This document shows positions 46,863-56,665 of a stretch of 64,000 bases of DNA, in pieces; positions within the stretch are counted from its first letter, which is position 1; the number at the start of each line of letters is the position of its first letter. The position numbers and the translations under genes were made by a program. The notes under the pieces are model-generated. The model did not search any database and was not told the DNA's origin. It saw nothing but the letters and a program-made list of their open reading frames with translations. Source of the DNA: Phytoseiulus persimilis (Eukaryota > Arthropoda > Arachnida > Mesostigmata > Phytoseiidae); the NCBI GenBank assembly GCA_037576195.1, contig CM075103.1, positions 33,936,723-34,000,722 on the forward strand, given 5' to 3'.

Positions 46863-47179
46863 TTGAACACCGATACCACCAGGGATCTAACCAGCCGCAT
46901 CCCCCCCAGGATAACTGGTAACATTCAGCATTTGTGTCGGAATACGCTCGTCCGATCGCACTAGAGATCACGAGGAAATCCGTTATAGATGTTGAGATGA
47001 CAACTTTCATAACGAACTGTGAGTTGACACCATGGTCTTGGGTGATCACCCACGGGACGGGTCTCGTTGACTATTTCAGTCGTTGAACGTCTTCTTCGCA
47101 CGAAATCATAATAGTTGGGTCTCCTTGTTTCTTTCTTAGGAAAAGCCTTCCTGACTTGCTGATCCAACAGAAGTCGTAG

Positions 47180-47794
47180 TTAAGGGCAGTTGTTTTTTGC
47201 ATAGGCCAGCAATCTCAATAGTTTGAGTTCTCTTTGAATCCTTCGTGAGATATAGATTGGAGTTTGCTGTTCAACTCTCGAGCTGATCATTTTTGTGTTC
47301 AGATCCTTGTTCGCTTTGAAGAGATTCTTCATACGCTCAAAAAAAGCGTCGCAGGTGTCCGGCCGTAGGAACTCAGCAACTAGTGTTTGCGTGCTGACGC
47401 CGTTCTTCGCTTTAGGGAGGCCAATCTTGTAAGCCGAGTAGAGCATGTCTTCCGAAATTTCCATTCCCGCCACTTTGGCAAGTCGGGTCACCACTTCTTT
47501 CTTCGCTATTTTAGGTTCAGTTGGCACTCCACTTATCTCGATTTGATTCCTGAATGCAGTTGATTTAAGTTGAATCAGTCGACTGCTTAGTTTCCTGTTC
47601 TCTTCCCTCAGCGACGTGAGTTCTCTGGAGATCGGCTCCATTCTGTCATCCACGTGAGATGTGATTTCCGCGACCATTACCTTGAGCTTCGTGTCAAACA
47701 GGGAATTGAGCTGCTTTCTGACTCGATCTTTGATGAGATGTTGACAATGGCGTCCGTGAAGGACTTTCCTTCGCGGACGGGTGCAGCTTTCCAC
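47180..47794 (-). CDS. LINE ORF1-like protein (coiled coil plus RNA-binding-type domain)
   Basis: 204 codons, open. The N-terminal half has a heptad-rich coiled coil (EPISRELTSLREENRKLSSR), followed by a conserved block NQIEISGVPTEP and LAKVAGMEISEDMLYSAYKIG, and an end rich in basic residues (ISRRIQRELKLLRLLAYAKN). This layout (coiled coil, then an FP25-like/RRM-like nucleic-acid-binding block) is that of ORF1 proteins in many arthropod LINEs, which coat LINE RNA. Followed by the endonuclease fragment 46862-46359. The start codon is uncertain. The element as a whole is dead because the RT is missing. Confidence 0.6.
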   Translation of the reverse strand: MESCTRPRRKVLHGRHCQHLIKDRVRKQLNSLFDTKLKVMVAEITSHVDDRMEPISRELTSLREENRKLSSRLIQLKSTAFRNQIEISGVPTEPKIAKKEVVTRLAKVAGMEISEDMLYSAYKIGLPKAKNGVSTQTLVAEFLRPDTCDAFFERMKNLFKANKDLNTKMISSRVEQQTPIYISRRIQRELKLLRLLAYAKNNCP

Positions 47795-47797
47795 CTG

Positions 47798-47947
47798 ATA
47801 AATAAACCCTGAATGAGGAACTGCTCGGGGAGCTACATGATTCTAACACCGAACCTCTGTCTCGTTATTCCGTGCCGTGATCTTTCAGACTCACAGCGTA
47901 CTTCCAGATCGTGTCCACCATCTGACCCCGGTGGGTTATTCCCAACA
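47798..47947 (+). repeat. partial LTR of the copy 1/2 Copia family
   Basis: CGGGGAGCTACATGATTCTA, then ACCTCTGTCTCGTTATTCCG, TGCCGTGATCTTTCAG and CTTCCAGATCGTGTCCACC parallel the second half of the LTR at 8380-8520, in plus orientation and ending CCCAACA. The first half is missing. A solo remnant of the same or a sister family. Confidence 0.55.
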
Positions 47948-48989
47948 ATGGTTCCGCCTGTATGTATGATGCAAGTTCAGACTATGAATGATATCATACT
48001 CATCTGTTCCGAATCATCTTCCTCAATGAAGAAACTCGATTGAACGGGTCCGCTTCATTTCATGTGTGTCATCATCATCCATTTTCCAGCAAAAATGTAG
48101 TTCAGCCATGGCTCCGAGATACCGGAGTCTGGCTGCGTAATCGATGCATCAAATCGTACCGTGTAGGGCATTCTTTTGAATCTCGGGGAGTCCTTCAGAG
48201 GACTAGGTACAGTATTCCCCAATTCGACCCCCTACCTCTCATGAAGAAGAGCGTAGAATATGAGCGGACCCGGCGGAAAATCCTGGTTGCGCCACTGCCT
48301 GCGGCACCTGAGGGATGCACGCCTCTGATTGCGGGATACTGGTTAAGGTTAGAATAGGGAGCCGGAGAGCGGGTCGACGCAGAGCAAGCGCACCAGGAAC
48401 AGTGCAGAAAAACTGGTTGAGGTTAGGTTTAGGACCCGGGCGAGTGAGCCAAGCGATGCGAGGGGACCGTCAGCAAGCGAACTCGCAACAGTGCGGAGAG
48501 ACGGATTCTAATCCGTGTGGGTTGAATCGCCTTGATTGTATCGCAGTTGAACCCCTGGTGACCCGAAGGGATCTCGACTCCTAGGGGGCAGACCCCTGCC
48601 ATCCTATCGCCCTTCTCATAGCTACCACTCTTCCCCGCAAATGAAATTTACCCGTGTTTTCACCCGCGCACTCATTCTACTTGAGTTCTGGTAGAAGGGG
48701 GCAAGAGATCGTCTCGATGGCGATCGCACGAAACGCCGTTCTGGCGACTCGGCTCTGCCGGAAGCGAAACCAAAAAACATCCGTGTAGGCAGTGCTGCTG
48801 CACTGCTGTGAATTTCGCGTGAAAACGTTGTTCTCTCTGTGTGCATGCGATGTCAGGAGAGGGTGTCAGCTTCATGATGGTGATACGGTTGTTGATTGAT
48901 AGATTGATTGTTTTTTGACCATCTTCATGCTGTATTTTCATTCCAAATATAGCTGAAGACCCTTAATACGGGGCGATGACTCAGCTGGT
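47948..48989. other. no gene recognised
   Basis: Short ORFs only. The GC-rich part near 48350-48600 holds GGTTGAGGTTAGGTTTAGG-like sequence, but no telomeric array or RNA gene. Confidence 0.4.
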
Positions 48990-49690
48990 CGACGGTGCGG
49001 TTATTATTTTTTTTTCGGGCATACGGTCTGGGTCATTTTTCCGTTCCCACTTCTCAAGTATTCTCTTGGTGTCGAATATCATTCTTGGTGTGCTCTCTTC
49101 GTGTAGTCCTAGTCTTTACTGTATTGTACACTCAGCATCTGGGATTTATTCGCATTCAAGAAGCACATGCTCCATAGTTTCGTCCTCCCTTCCGCACCGT
49201 TGGCAGATCGCTTCGATGTCTATGTATCTTGACCTGTATTTCCTAGTCTGTAGACATCCCGCTCTGGCATTCGCGAGCAGTCGACTGTTATCATATATGT
49301 GTTCGATATATATTTCCTCGAGCTTTTTTGAAATGGCGATATCGGTCAAGCGCTCTCTTTTCCGACGTACCCTTTCGCCATTCCTTATCCAGCTTGTTAT
49401 TCAGCGTCTCTTCAACATATTTCTTGTAGCTTCTGAGACCCATCCTTACCTCGCTGGTCGATAGTTCTTTCAATTCCTGGCATTTGGATCGTTTCTTGAC
49501 TTGGTCAATTCTTTTCTTTAGTGAGGTTTCCGTCTTCGTGATCTCCAGCATGGTATGGATCGCTTTTGGCCACCTGGCTTCTTTCATTTCGCGTTGTTTG
49601 TGGGTGGCAGCGTGTGAGATCGCCAGCTCTTTGTTGGTTGAATTTGTCATTGTTGTCGATTTCGGTCAAGCCTATTCTATCTGACGGAGG
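48990..49690 (-). pseudogene. LINE C-terminal fragment with zinc-knuckle end (copy 1)
   Basis: Segments EARWPKAIHTMLEITKTETS, LKELSTSEVRMGLRSYKK and YRHFKKARGNIYRTHIYDNS are followed by LLANARAGCLQTR and C-x2-C...H-x4-C (CQRCGREDETMEHVLLEC). A stop follows, then residual similarity (LGLHEES, KRILEKWERKNDP) runs to about 48990. The two coding pieces are in different frames near 49330, so at least one frameshift is present. It matches 54658-54036 in layout and motif, so the two belong to the same or sister LINE families. The RT is missing. Confidence 0.65.
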
Positions 49691-49694
49691 CTGA

Positions 49695-50602
49695 TGTTGA
49701 TTAAGATTGTTCACTTGCAGATGAGTCGCACATACATACAGTGGTATGGAAATATGATTGGTGGGACATCCATGTTTCTGTCAAAACCAAGGAATCCGGT
49801 CGGGACAAAATCGGATCTGTCGCAACATCATCCGCGTGCGCTGCTAGGCTTGCACATTGATATTGACAAATTTGCTTTTCCATCGTCTGCTGAGAATATT
49901 TTTACATCTGTTGTTATGGTCGGGAGGCGGTGAGCTTCTTGTCTCGCATATTGGTTCCGGGCTTCTTGAACTGTTGGACTCTCGGAACTTTGTGAATGAG
50001 AAGAAACGAATTTATCGATTGCATTCGTGAGGAAAGGCCTTGAAGCGACGTCACACTACTGAGAGCCGCGTAAAATAGTTGTTGCCTATGATTATCTTCG
50101 TAGTCATAAACGATTTCATCGAAGGTTCCTCCTCACGTCTTATGGGTTGTTAGTGCGCTAGCTGACAAGAGCGGGAATTGGAGTCGGCTACATTTTATTC
50201 TAGTTTGTACTTTTATACTTGCTGATCGTAGTTCGATTGGTAGCCATTGCTCTTTGAGAACTTCTGATTTGGAACGGATATGGGGTCTGTATTTCGACCG
50301 TTTCAGACGTCCTATATAGTCCGTGTCGAATTCTAGCCATACGCGTTTCGACCTGAGTCGTCGCACGAACTTGGAAAATTTTCAACGTGACGTCGCTTGC
50401 CTATAGCTACGTTTACCAATCCATCTTCCACGTATATGTTCATTGTTAGAATGTATGGAGAGCCATCAGTGAATGTGATACTGTCCGGCAGATTGCCTGT
50501 GTTTTGAAATTTCATGCGATGCACCCCGACCCGTACCCCGTGTAAGAATCCGACGTAATGCTCATCTCTCAAGTTGGTGTGGTAGGAACCGCGTTTCGGG
50601 AA
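49695..50602 (-). pseudogene. Helitron PIF1-type helicase, C-terminal part
   Basis: Motifs in order: TGNLPDSITF, YVEDGLVNVAIG, VWLEFDTDYIGRLKRSKYRP, RLQFPLLSASALTTHKT, GGTFDEIVYDYED, and YAALSSVTSLQGL (helicase motif VI region). Then a C-terminal extension with SRPDSLVLTETWMS, seen in arthropod Helitrons. An in-frame TGA lies just after ALTTHKT (near 50131-50133). The block between motif II and TGNLP is missing. Confidence 0.75.
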
Positions 50603-50837
50603 TACAGTACAACCTCGATTATTTCAACTTTGATTATTTCAACGTTTCGCATTCCAACCTCGAATATTTCAACTCTGTGGAACAGGCCGAAGGATGTCGA
50701 CCGGAAGCGTATTTCAATGTGGAAGAAGAATCCATCGTTCAGAATCTTCCATCGTCAATATACAGTACAACCTCGATTATTTTAACTAATTGATGAAAAA
50801 AAAGTTGAAATAATCGAACGCGGAAGTCTTACAACTC

Positions 50838-52772
50838 ATGCATAAGAGGGATGCACTTCTGAAGAAGTACCATCGACACAAGAGAAGAGACAGCAACCCA
50901 GCGGTCATGAACTACCCGACGATGAAGTACAATGCCCTCAGAAATGAATGTGTCAAGCGGCTGAGGAGGGCGAAAAGGAAATACGCGGAGATGTGTTCGA
51001 AGAGATCAGCGAAGGAGGGCCAGAGTCCGTGGAAGTTCCTCAAGAGACTAAATCAAACAGATGCTGCCACACTTCCAGCGTCGCTAGAGGTGAATTCGGT
51101 GCGAGTGACCGGGAGAGATCGAGCGATGGTCCTGAACGAATACTTAACTGAGTGCGCGGACTTCTACTCGAAGAAGGTACCGAATGTGAATGAAGTGGTA
51201 AAGTGCATAGCGAGAGGAACGCATGCTGAATTCGGCTTCCAAAGAACCAGTCAGGAGGTGATCGAGGAGATCACTAGCGGCTTCGGCAACCCAGCTGCTG
51301 GACAAGACGGAATATCTGCTCACGTCCTAAAGTGTATCTCCAAAGGGATACTGCCCGCGCTCACTAGGATAGTCAATACCATTATAGACTCCCCCGTGTA
51401 CCCAGAGGCCTTCAAGGTTGCCAGAGTAGTCCCAATTTCAAAAGTCAAAACCCCAAAGTCCCCATGCGACTTCAGACCAATCTCGGTTCTCCCGACCATG
51501 AACAAAGTGGTCGAGAAAGTATTGGTCACGCAGCTCAAAGACTTTGTGGAGACCAACAATATTATTTATGAAAATCAGTTCGGCTATCGAAGAAATCGGA
51601 GCACAGTGCACGCTGTCGTCAAGACAGTTGAGCACATCAGAAGCGGACTCGAAAGGGGTAAGGTATCTGGAGCCCTTCTGATTGATATGAAAAAAGCTTT
51701 TGACTCAGTGAAAAAGGAGATCCTATTGGCGAAACTGGGCGCGTATGGCGTCAACCGCCAAGCGTTGAGTCTGATGGACTCCTACCTCACAGACCGAAAA
51801 CAATACATCGAACTAGAGGGAGTCTCAACTCCACCTCTTAACGTCAAACTAGGTCTGCCCCAAGGGGGTATCTTCGGCCCAGTAGGATTCTTGGTGATAA
51901 TTAATGACCTTCCGTCTGTATGCTGCGGTAGTGTAAACATATTTGCGGACGATACCAGTGTCATATACGGAGCGAACAACTACTCGGAACTGGAGAAAAT
52001 TATGCAAAATGATCTCACGAGCATAGACAAATGGTGTTCGGCGAATCACCTCAAACTAAACGCCAGTAAAACTCAACACATGTTGTTCTCCAGGCGAAAA
52101 GATGAACCTCCCGAACTAAATGTAGTGGTAGATGGTAGGCGTATAGACAAAGTTACCCATACAAAGTTCTTAGGCTGCATAGTGGATTCGAGACTGTTGT
52201 TGTCGGCGCACGTCGAGGAGCTAAGCAAAAAGCTCCAAAAAGCGACTTTCCTTTGTGAAAACCTCTGTGAACAAGCTGGTTACGATACAGCTAAACTTGT
52301 TTACAACGCTTACTTCCACTCGCATCTCAACTACTGCACGGCTTTTTGGTGTATGGTACCGAAGGCCCAGCTCAAGAAACTATTCACACTCCAAAGAAGA
52401 GCTCTCAGAGCGTTATCACGCCCAGAAAGAAGAATACACGCATTCAAAGATCTGAACGTCCTCCCCCTGCCGTCGGCCTTGACCTTCAATGTGTGCAACT
52501 TCCTGCACGAACAGATAACCAAGCAGGGACCTGTGGTTTTGGATCTAAAGCTACTGGGGACTGGAAGGAATACAAGGGCAGAGGGTTCGAGACTAATCAA
52601 ACTCGAAAGAAGAATCACGAAACTGGGTAGAGATTCCTACTACGTGAGGGCAGCCAACCTCTGGAACTCTTCACCTGAAGAAATACGGAAGATCAACTCT
52701 AGACAATTATTCAAGAGAAAGCTCAAGTCACTCCTGGCGGAGGACACGAATGTTAGACTGCGGTTTTTCTGA
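50838..52772 (+). CDS. LINE reverse transcriptase, 5'-truncated element, open frame of 644 codons
   Basis: Starts in the linker before RT and runs through the RT domain: NPAAGQDGISAHVLK, DFRPISVLPTMNKVVEK, ENQFGYRRNRST, ALLIDMKKAFDSVKK, LGLPQGGIFGP, and the catalytic FADD box (NIFADDTSVIY), then thumb and a C-terminal domain ending with LWNSSPEEIRKINSRQLFKR. There is no RNase H. The layout fits the CR1/Jockey group. The upstream endonuclease and ORF1 are absent, as usual for 5'-truncated LINE copies. The frame is open with no stop, so it is young relative to its surroundings. The box GLPQGGIFGPVGFLVIIND deviates from the common GVPQGS-LGP-FL-YIND, so activity is doubtful. A 3' UTR with AATAAA near 52918 follows. 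It is inserted in a Tigger-type element. Confidence 0.85.
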   Translation: MHKRDALLKKYHRHKRRDSNPAVMNYPTMKYNALRNECVKRLRRAKRKYAEMCSKRSAKEGQSPWKFLKRLNQTDAATLPASLEVNSVRVTGRDRAMVLNEYLTECADFYSKKVPNVNEVVKCIARGTHAEFGFQRTSQEVIEEITSGFGNPAAGQDGISAHVLKCISKGILPALTRIVNTIIDSPVYPEAFKVARVVPISKVKTPKSPCDFRPISVLPTMNKVVEKVLVTQLKDFVETNNIIYENQFGYRRNRSTVHAVVKTVEHIRSGLERGKVSGALLIDMKKAFDSVKKEILLAKLGAYGVNRQALSLMDSYLTDRKQYIELEGVSTPPLNVKLGLPQGGIFGPVGFLVIINDLPSVCCGSVNIFADDTSVIYGANNYSELEKIMQNDLTSIDKWCSANHLKLNASKTQHMLFSRRKDEPPELNVVVDGRRIDKVTHTKFLGCIVDSRLLLSAHVEELSKKLQKATFLCENLCEQAGYDTAKLVYNAYFHSHLNYCTAFWCMVPKAQLKKLFTLQRRALRALSRPERRIHAFKDLNVLPLPSALTFNVCNFLHEQITKQGPVVLDLKLLGTGRNTRAEGSRLIKLERRITKLGRDSYYVRAANLWNSSPEEIRKINSRQLFKRKLKSLLAEDTNVRLRFF

Positions 52773-52935
52773 CTGTAGGACACTTAGTTGTGTATATAAG
52801 ACATAAGCAAACGCTGGGATTCCGCTGGACAGGAACTATCCCTTACGGATAATGTTCGCTCCATTTCCCATCCCCCGGTCTCAAATAGAGCCTCTCGAGG
52901 CGAGCCATTATACTGAGAATAAATCAAGATGTTTT
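52773..52935 (+). other. 3' UTR of the LINE, with polyadenylation-type signal
   Basis: Non-coding sequence following the RT stop, with GAGAATAAATC near 52916-52926. A short A-run (ATCAAAAAAAATATA) at 52943-52957 may be the remnant of the LINE tail. Confidence 0.5.
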
Positions 52936-53231
52936 TGGTTATCAAAAAAAATATATTCGAGAGATGACATAATCACCCACATTCTTGGACTCCGCAACCG
53001 ATTCGGGAATGAGAGTCCGAGTTCGAACGCTAACCGCTCCAGAATGATACGAGATACATAGACGATGGAAGATTCTGAACGATGGACTCGTCTTCCACAT
53101 ATAAATGCGCTTCCGGTCGACATCCTTCGGCCTGTTCCGCAGAGTTGAAATAATCGAGGTTGAAATGCGAAAGGTTGAGATAATCAAAATTGAAATGATT
53201 GGGGCTGACATAATCGAGGTTGTACTGTATT

Positions 53232-53960
53232 TCGTCTCGGATCACACATTTAACGTTTTGCAGTAGATGGCGATGGTTTTGGAGCACTGCATTGGGAAGT
53301 TGCGCCGTTTGTCTCGATGGAGTGAGCCGGAAAGCGGCATGAACAGTTACTCCGTTTATCCCGACCGCTGCTTTGCCCGTTTTTTCTGTCGCTATGTATG
53401 CATTATTCAATGAATTAGGCTGATGAGTATAGCGATTGTATGTTTACATAAAAGCTTTCAAAGTGAATGTTTTTCCACACCCCGCGGGACCTGTGAGAAA
53501 AATTTGGATCGGTTCCCGGCTTGGATCGTGTGGGCGATGTATGACTTCCATTATGAGTTCGCGTTGCTCGGCATTGGTTTGACGCATCAAGGCGCATTAG
53601 TCCTCTTCGCTCATGCAATCACATCTGTGCCTTGTCGCGCTCACAGAAATTGGGATTGTACGGTCATTCAGATCATCATTATTCGCTGGTAACGAGCAGT
53701 TTACGAAGTCCTCGTTTTCCTCAGGAAATCGGTGACAATTTCTTCGTTCATGGAGCACATTTCTTCAATTTCACGTAGAATTGTTTCGATGTTGATGTTG
53801 CTCTCGAATTATTTCCGCCTTTCTTGTATCTCAAGTTTTCTTGCTTGAAGTTTTTGAGTCTAGATAGACACGTCGAGATCCTCGATCGCGTTCCGTGTTC
53901 TTCACGGAATGACACGTGGAGAATGACCAACTATTGTATGTAATCTTCGATGTTGTTTCT
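53232..53960 (-). pseudogene. Helitron PIF1-type helicase, N-terminal part
   Basis: After a charged linker (near 53950-53750) the frame gives MRQTNAEQRELIMEVIHR, the Walker A motif IFLTGPAGCGKTFTLK, an in-frame TAA near 53444, then YIATEKTGKAAVGINGVTVH and VKCVIRDEI (motif II region). This is the first half of a PIF1-family helicase as found in Helitrons. It is interrupted right after motif II by the Tigger-type element. Another frame change lies upstream of MRQTNAEQ. Confidence 0.75.
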
Positions 53961-54690
53961 GTCGTAGCTGCGGTATCTTCATGGTTCATGGTTCATTGGA
54001 TCTGATATTTTGTATTTGTAAATAAACTTTTCAATTCAAGCGCGAGCATGCTCAGCGGATCCTTTCTTGTTGCGTTCCCATTCTTCGAGAAGTCGCTTAG
54101 TCTTGTTCACCAATGAGTGATTCAGCTCGCTGCTTAGGCCGAGGCGAGCTACGAGGTCTTCTTTGGTATAGTAGAATTCATTGCATCTGAAGATCACGTG
54201 TGCGATTGTTTCGGGGTGAACTCCACATCGGTCGCAGAATGTGTCTGGGGCAGCTTGGAAGATGGTATCATGACATTTTGTTGGGAGGGTTCCAGCTCTC
54301 GCCAGGGCTAGCAGGGAGGATCCTCCACCATTGTCATATATGTGGGTGATTGCGGTCCTTGACTCTTTGTGGGCTCGGTACAGCTCGAGAGTGGACCTTT
54401 TTTCCATCCCGTCTTCCCAGGCCTTATCCTGTGCGGTCTTAACTTTTTCGCATAGCTTCCGGTAGTAAACTCTCGTAGGTAGGCTTTCGTTTTGTTTGTT
54501 CGTAGCTCAACTGCATCAAGTAGCATTTTGGGCCATCTCGAGTCCGGCATTGCGCGGATCCTCGCGAAATTCCTGAGCTTACTTTTGGCTCCTATGATTT
54601 TGGATCTTTTATGTCGTTTGACACCGCGATAGTCATCTACAGGTTCGTCGTCATCCATCGTTCGAGCGCGAGCTTACCCGTCTCGGGTTT
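53961..54690 (-). pseudogene. LINE C-terminal fragment with zinc-knuckle end (copy 2), inside the Helitron
   Basis: Segments MPDSRWPKMLLDAVELRTNK and ELYRAHKESRTAITHIYDNG, then SSLLALARAGTLPTK and C-x2-C...H-x4-C (CDRCGVHPETIAHVIFRC), then LGLSSELNHSLVNKTKRLLE to a normal stop at 54036. One frameshift near 54400 separates the two ORF pieces. AATAAA lies near the 3' end. Same layout as 48990-49690. It separates the Rep and helicase parts of the Helitron. Confidence 0.7.
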
Positions 54691-55185
54691 ATTCCCCCAG
54701 CATCTTCATCGTTTCCTTCATTCTCGTTGGATTTTTCCCCAGGGCTATACCACGCTGCGAATCGCGCCAGCGTGATACTTTCAATGCCACTCTGCTCATG
54801 AGCTGAGTTTGATCGAATTCTGGATCCGCTTCATGTATCATTGTCAGTTCTCGATGCAATTGACTTATTCCTCGATTGGATTTCTTGACATACTCAACAA
54901 CGTGGGTGTCACAGGTATACGGATCGAGCAGATCGATTTGCAGATCCATGTTCGAATCGAGCACGGACGCTATATAAGGCTTGAATGTGTTCACGTAGAT
55001 TTGAGTCATATCTCTGTTGAACATCATAGATGGGCGCTTCAAGCTTGATCTCATCAAGTCATGAATCGCGACGTAGGCTTTTGTTTCTAGTAAAATGCGG
55101 GCGTTAGCCACTTCGTTCTTGAGAATATCCAACCGTTGGTCCTGTTTGTGCAAAGGCATCAGTACTCTCAATTGAAACATGGACC
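54691..55185 (-). pseudogene. Helitron Rep-region fragment (Helitron-like N domain)
   Basis: Motifs VANARILLETKAYVAIHDLM, DMTQIYVNTFKPYIASVLDS and LLDPYTCDTHVVEYVKKSNR, then GISQLHRELTMIHEADPEF, are the conserved block upstream of the helicase in Helitron proteins. The catalytic HUH motif lies further upstream and is absent here. The open frame runs straight on into satellite sequence upstream (to 55468), so the recorded ORF is a chance fusion. Confidence 0.7.
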
Positions 55186-55477
55186 AATAGGGGATATTGG
55201 TTCCGGAATCACCCCCCCCCCAGAGTTGGAAAGTGATGCTCAGATAGGTCCCGGAATCACCCCTCCAGAGTTGGGAAGTAATGCTCAGATTGGTCCTGGA
55301 ATCACCCCTCCAGAGTTGGAGAGCAATGCTAAGATTGGTCTCGGAATCACCACTCCAGACTTGAGAAAGTATGGTCAGATTTGTCCCGGAATCACCCCTC
55401 CAGGCTTGGAAAGTAATGGTCAGATCGGCTCCGAAATAACCCCTCCACGTTCCGAAAAGGATGTTCAAATAGGTTCC
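55186..55477 (-). repeat. 45-bp satellite block between Helitron and Copia copy 2
   Basis: About six and a half monomers, minus orientation (CTCCAGAGTTGGAAAGTAAT and GATTGGTCCCGGAATCACCC on the plus strand). Diverged, with a C-run at 55211-55220. It abuts the Helitron fragment on one side and the LTR of copy 2 on the other. Confidence 0.85.
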
Positions 55478-55822
55478 TGTTGGATTTTCGTTCCCTGAAA
55501 TCAGTCGGTAGACACCGATCTGGAAGGTTCTCTGGAAGCTCGAAGATCACGGCACCAAATAAACAGACAGAGTTCCGGTTAGGGAATGCGTAGCTCCTCG
55601 GGAGCGAAGCTTCTTTATTAGCAGTATATATACCAGTAGGGAAAGCGTGAGCAGACCGGGGCCCGGCTCGAAGCGGGTAGCCTTCGAGCCGAGGCCACAC
55701 GTCTTAGCCCGGCGCTGAAAACTCGTGTCGTAATCACGCACACGACTTGTCCTTGTCCCCGTTACGGGTGTGAGCAATTGGGACATGTTTCAGATACTGA
55801 AGTGCAACGATATTTCTCAACA
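55478..55822 (-). repeat. 3' LTR of Copia copy 2
   Basis: 345 bp. On the minus strand it starts TGTTGAGAAATATCG and ends AAAATCCAACA, with 5-bp inverted ends TGTTG/CAACA. It aligns with 8205-8520, with several indels between the two. It contains a TATATACTGC-type promoter region and an AATAAAGAAGC polyadenylation-type signal. GTTCC (55473-55477) would be the target duplication, whose partner is outside. Confidence 0.85.
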
Positions 55823-55939
55823 CCCTCCCTTAGATGAAACAGTCTCATTCCAGGGGTAACAATTACTGGTGGTTAGTAACGATTCGTATCGGTGTCCTGC
55901 TCTCATGTATTTATCAGCAGTACATAAGTATGTGGGGTG

Positions 55940-56665
55940 TTATTGCCAGGTGAAACACTGGCCCCGAATTTCCTGGGGAATGGCTCTGTAGCCGTCAAAC
56001 CCAACCCTGATACCATACGTATGTCTTATGCTCTGGAGTAACACCATGTCAGTTTCACTTTTCAGTGACTCTGAGTGGTGTTCAGATACATAGTCGGTTA
56101 TCCTTGACATAAGATCTGATAACAATACTCCTCTAACCATAGCCATAAAGTCTTTCTTGTATCTAGGGGTTGTATTTTCCCACATTTTATCTAGCACCTT
56201 TGAGTGTATAATTCCTTTGTGACGCCAGTTCTTGACCTCGTGAATTTGTTGGCGGAATGCTTGCATTACCAATTCGTCGAACTGGGGCCCGGAATCTGCA
56301 TATATCGGCTCCCTGATGAGTGTGTGGTAGGCCTCCTTCACTGCACTGGTCGTCTTTGGGCGGCTGATATACCTAGTGCGGAGGTTTACATACCCAAAGC
56401 AGGGTATGACCCAAGTTGGTCCGCCGAAGCCAGGGTGACGTCTGAGCCTGCTTGGGTGCATCCTGGTCACTCTGCTGCAATCACTGCAGCTTTCGTCCAG
56501 GCAGGGGAGTGACCAGTGATCAATACTTATAATTGAGGAATGGTGTGGTGATTTCAAGAAATGTTCCAGGCTGGCCGTGTGATATAAATCCGTGTAGGGA
56601 AATACCAGCGTAGCTCTGGCATGGAGCACTAACTGTTCACGGCTCATCTTCTCCAAGTCCAGCAT
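55940..56665 (-). CDS. uncharacterised 241-aa ORF in Copia copy 2
   Basis: Starts MLDLEKMSREQLVLHARATL and is open for 241 codons, between the antisense genes and the polypurine tract, on the pol strand. It contains a short Cys cluster (LPCLDESCSDCSRV), an aromatic-Pro segment (GPTWVIPCFGY) and a mixed helical C-terminal half (EVKNWRHKGIIHSKVLDKMW). There is no signal peptide or membrane helix, so it is probably soluble. I recognise no family. Copy 1 has no counterpart, so it was either lost there or gained here. Its start faces the start of antisense gene A across about 600 bp (divergent), so that interval may hold a two-way promoter. Confidence 0.5.
   Translation of the reverse strand: MLDLEKMSREQLVLHARATLVFPYTDLYHTASLEHFLKSPHHSSIISIDHWSLPCLDESCSDCSRVTRMHPSRLRRHPGFGGPTWVIPCFGYVNLRTRYISRPKTTSAVKEAYHTLIREPIYADSGPQFDELVMQAFRQQIHEVKNWRHKGIIHSKVLDKMWENTTPRYKKDFMAMVRGVLLSDLMSRITDYVSEHHSESLKSETDMVLLQSIRHTYGIRVGFDGYRAIPQEIRGQCFTWQ

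Larger units (their letters stand above)
50605..53227. mobile_element. Tigger/pogo-type non-autonomous element carrying a LINE
   Basis: Terminal inverted repeats of about 155 bp: CAGTACAACCTCGATTATTT at 50605, and its reverse complement ending at 53227. Both run inward through GGAACAGGCCGAAGGATGTC, GACCGGAAGCG and CATCGTTCAGAATCTTCCAT. TA flanks both ends (50603-50604 and 53228-53229). It has no transposase. A second end-like CAGTACAACCTCGATTATTT starts at 50763, also after TA, so a smaller sister element seems to be nested in the left arm. The LINE at 50838 sits between the arms. Confidence 0.75.
49690..55185 (-). mobile_element. Helitron relic, split into three parts by later insertions
   Basis: Read on the minus strand: Rep/Helitron-like N region (55185-54690), a LINE piece (about 54690-53960), helicase N-part with Walker A (53960-53232), a Tigger-type element carrying a LINE (53227-50605), then helicase C-part and a C-terminal extension (50602-49690). 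The three Helitron parts are in the right order and strand for a single Rep-PIF1 protein. At least two in-frame stops are present. The upstream edge is directly against satellite (55186). Neither end motif could be fixed. Confidence 0.75.

Noticed and set aside
48350-48450. Telomere-like sequence (GGTTAGGTTTAGG)
   Set aside because: Only one or two imperfect units; no tandem TTAGG array.
54689-55468. A 259-aa minus-strand ORF that looks like a repeat protein fused to a Helitron domain
   Set aside because: The first third is satellite read in frame and the rest is a Helitron relic. The fusion is a junction artefact.
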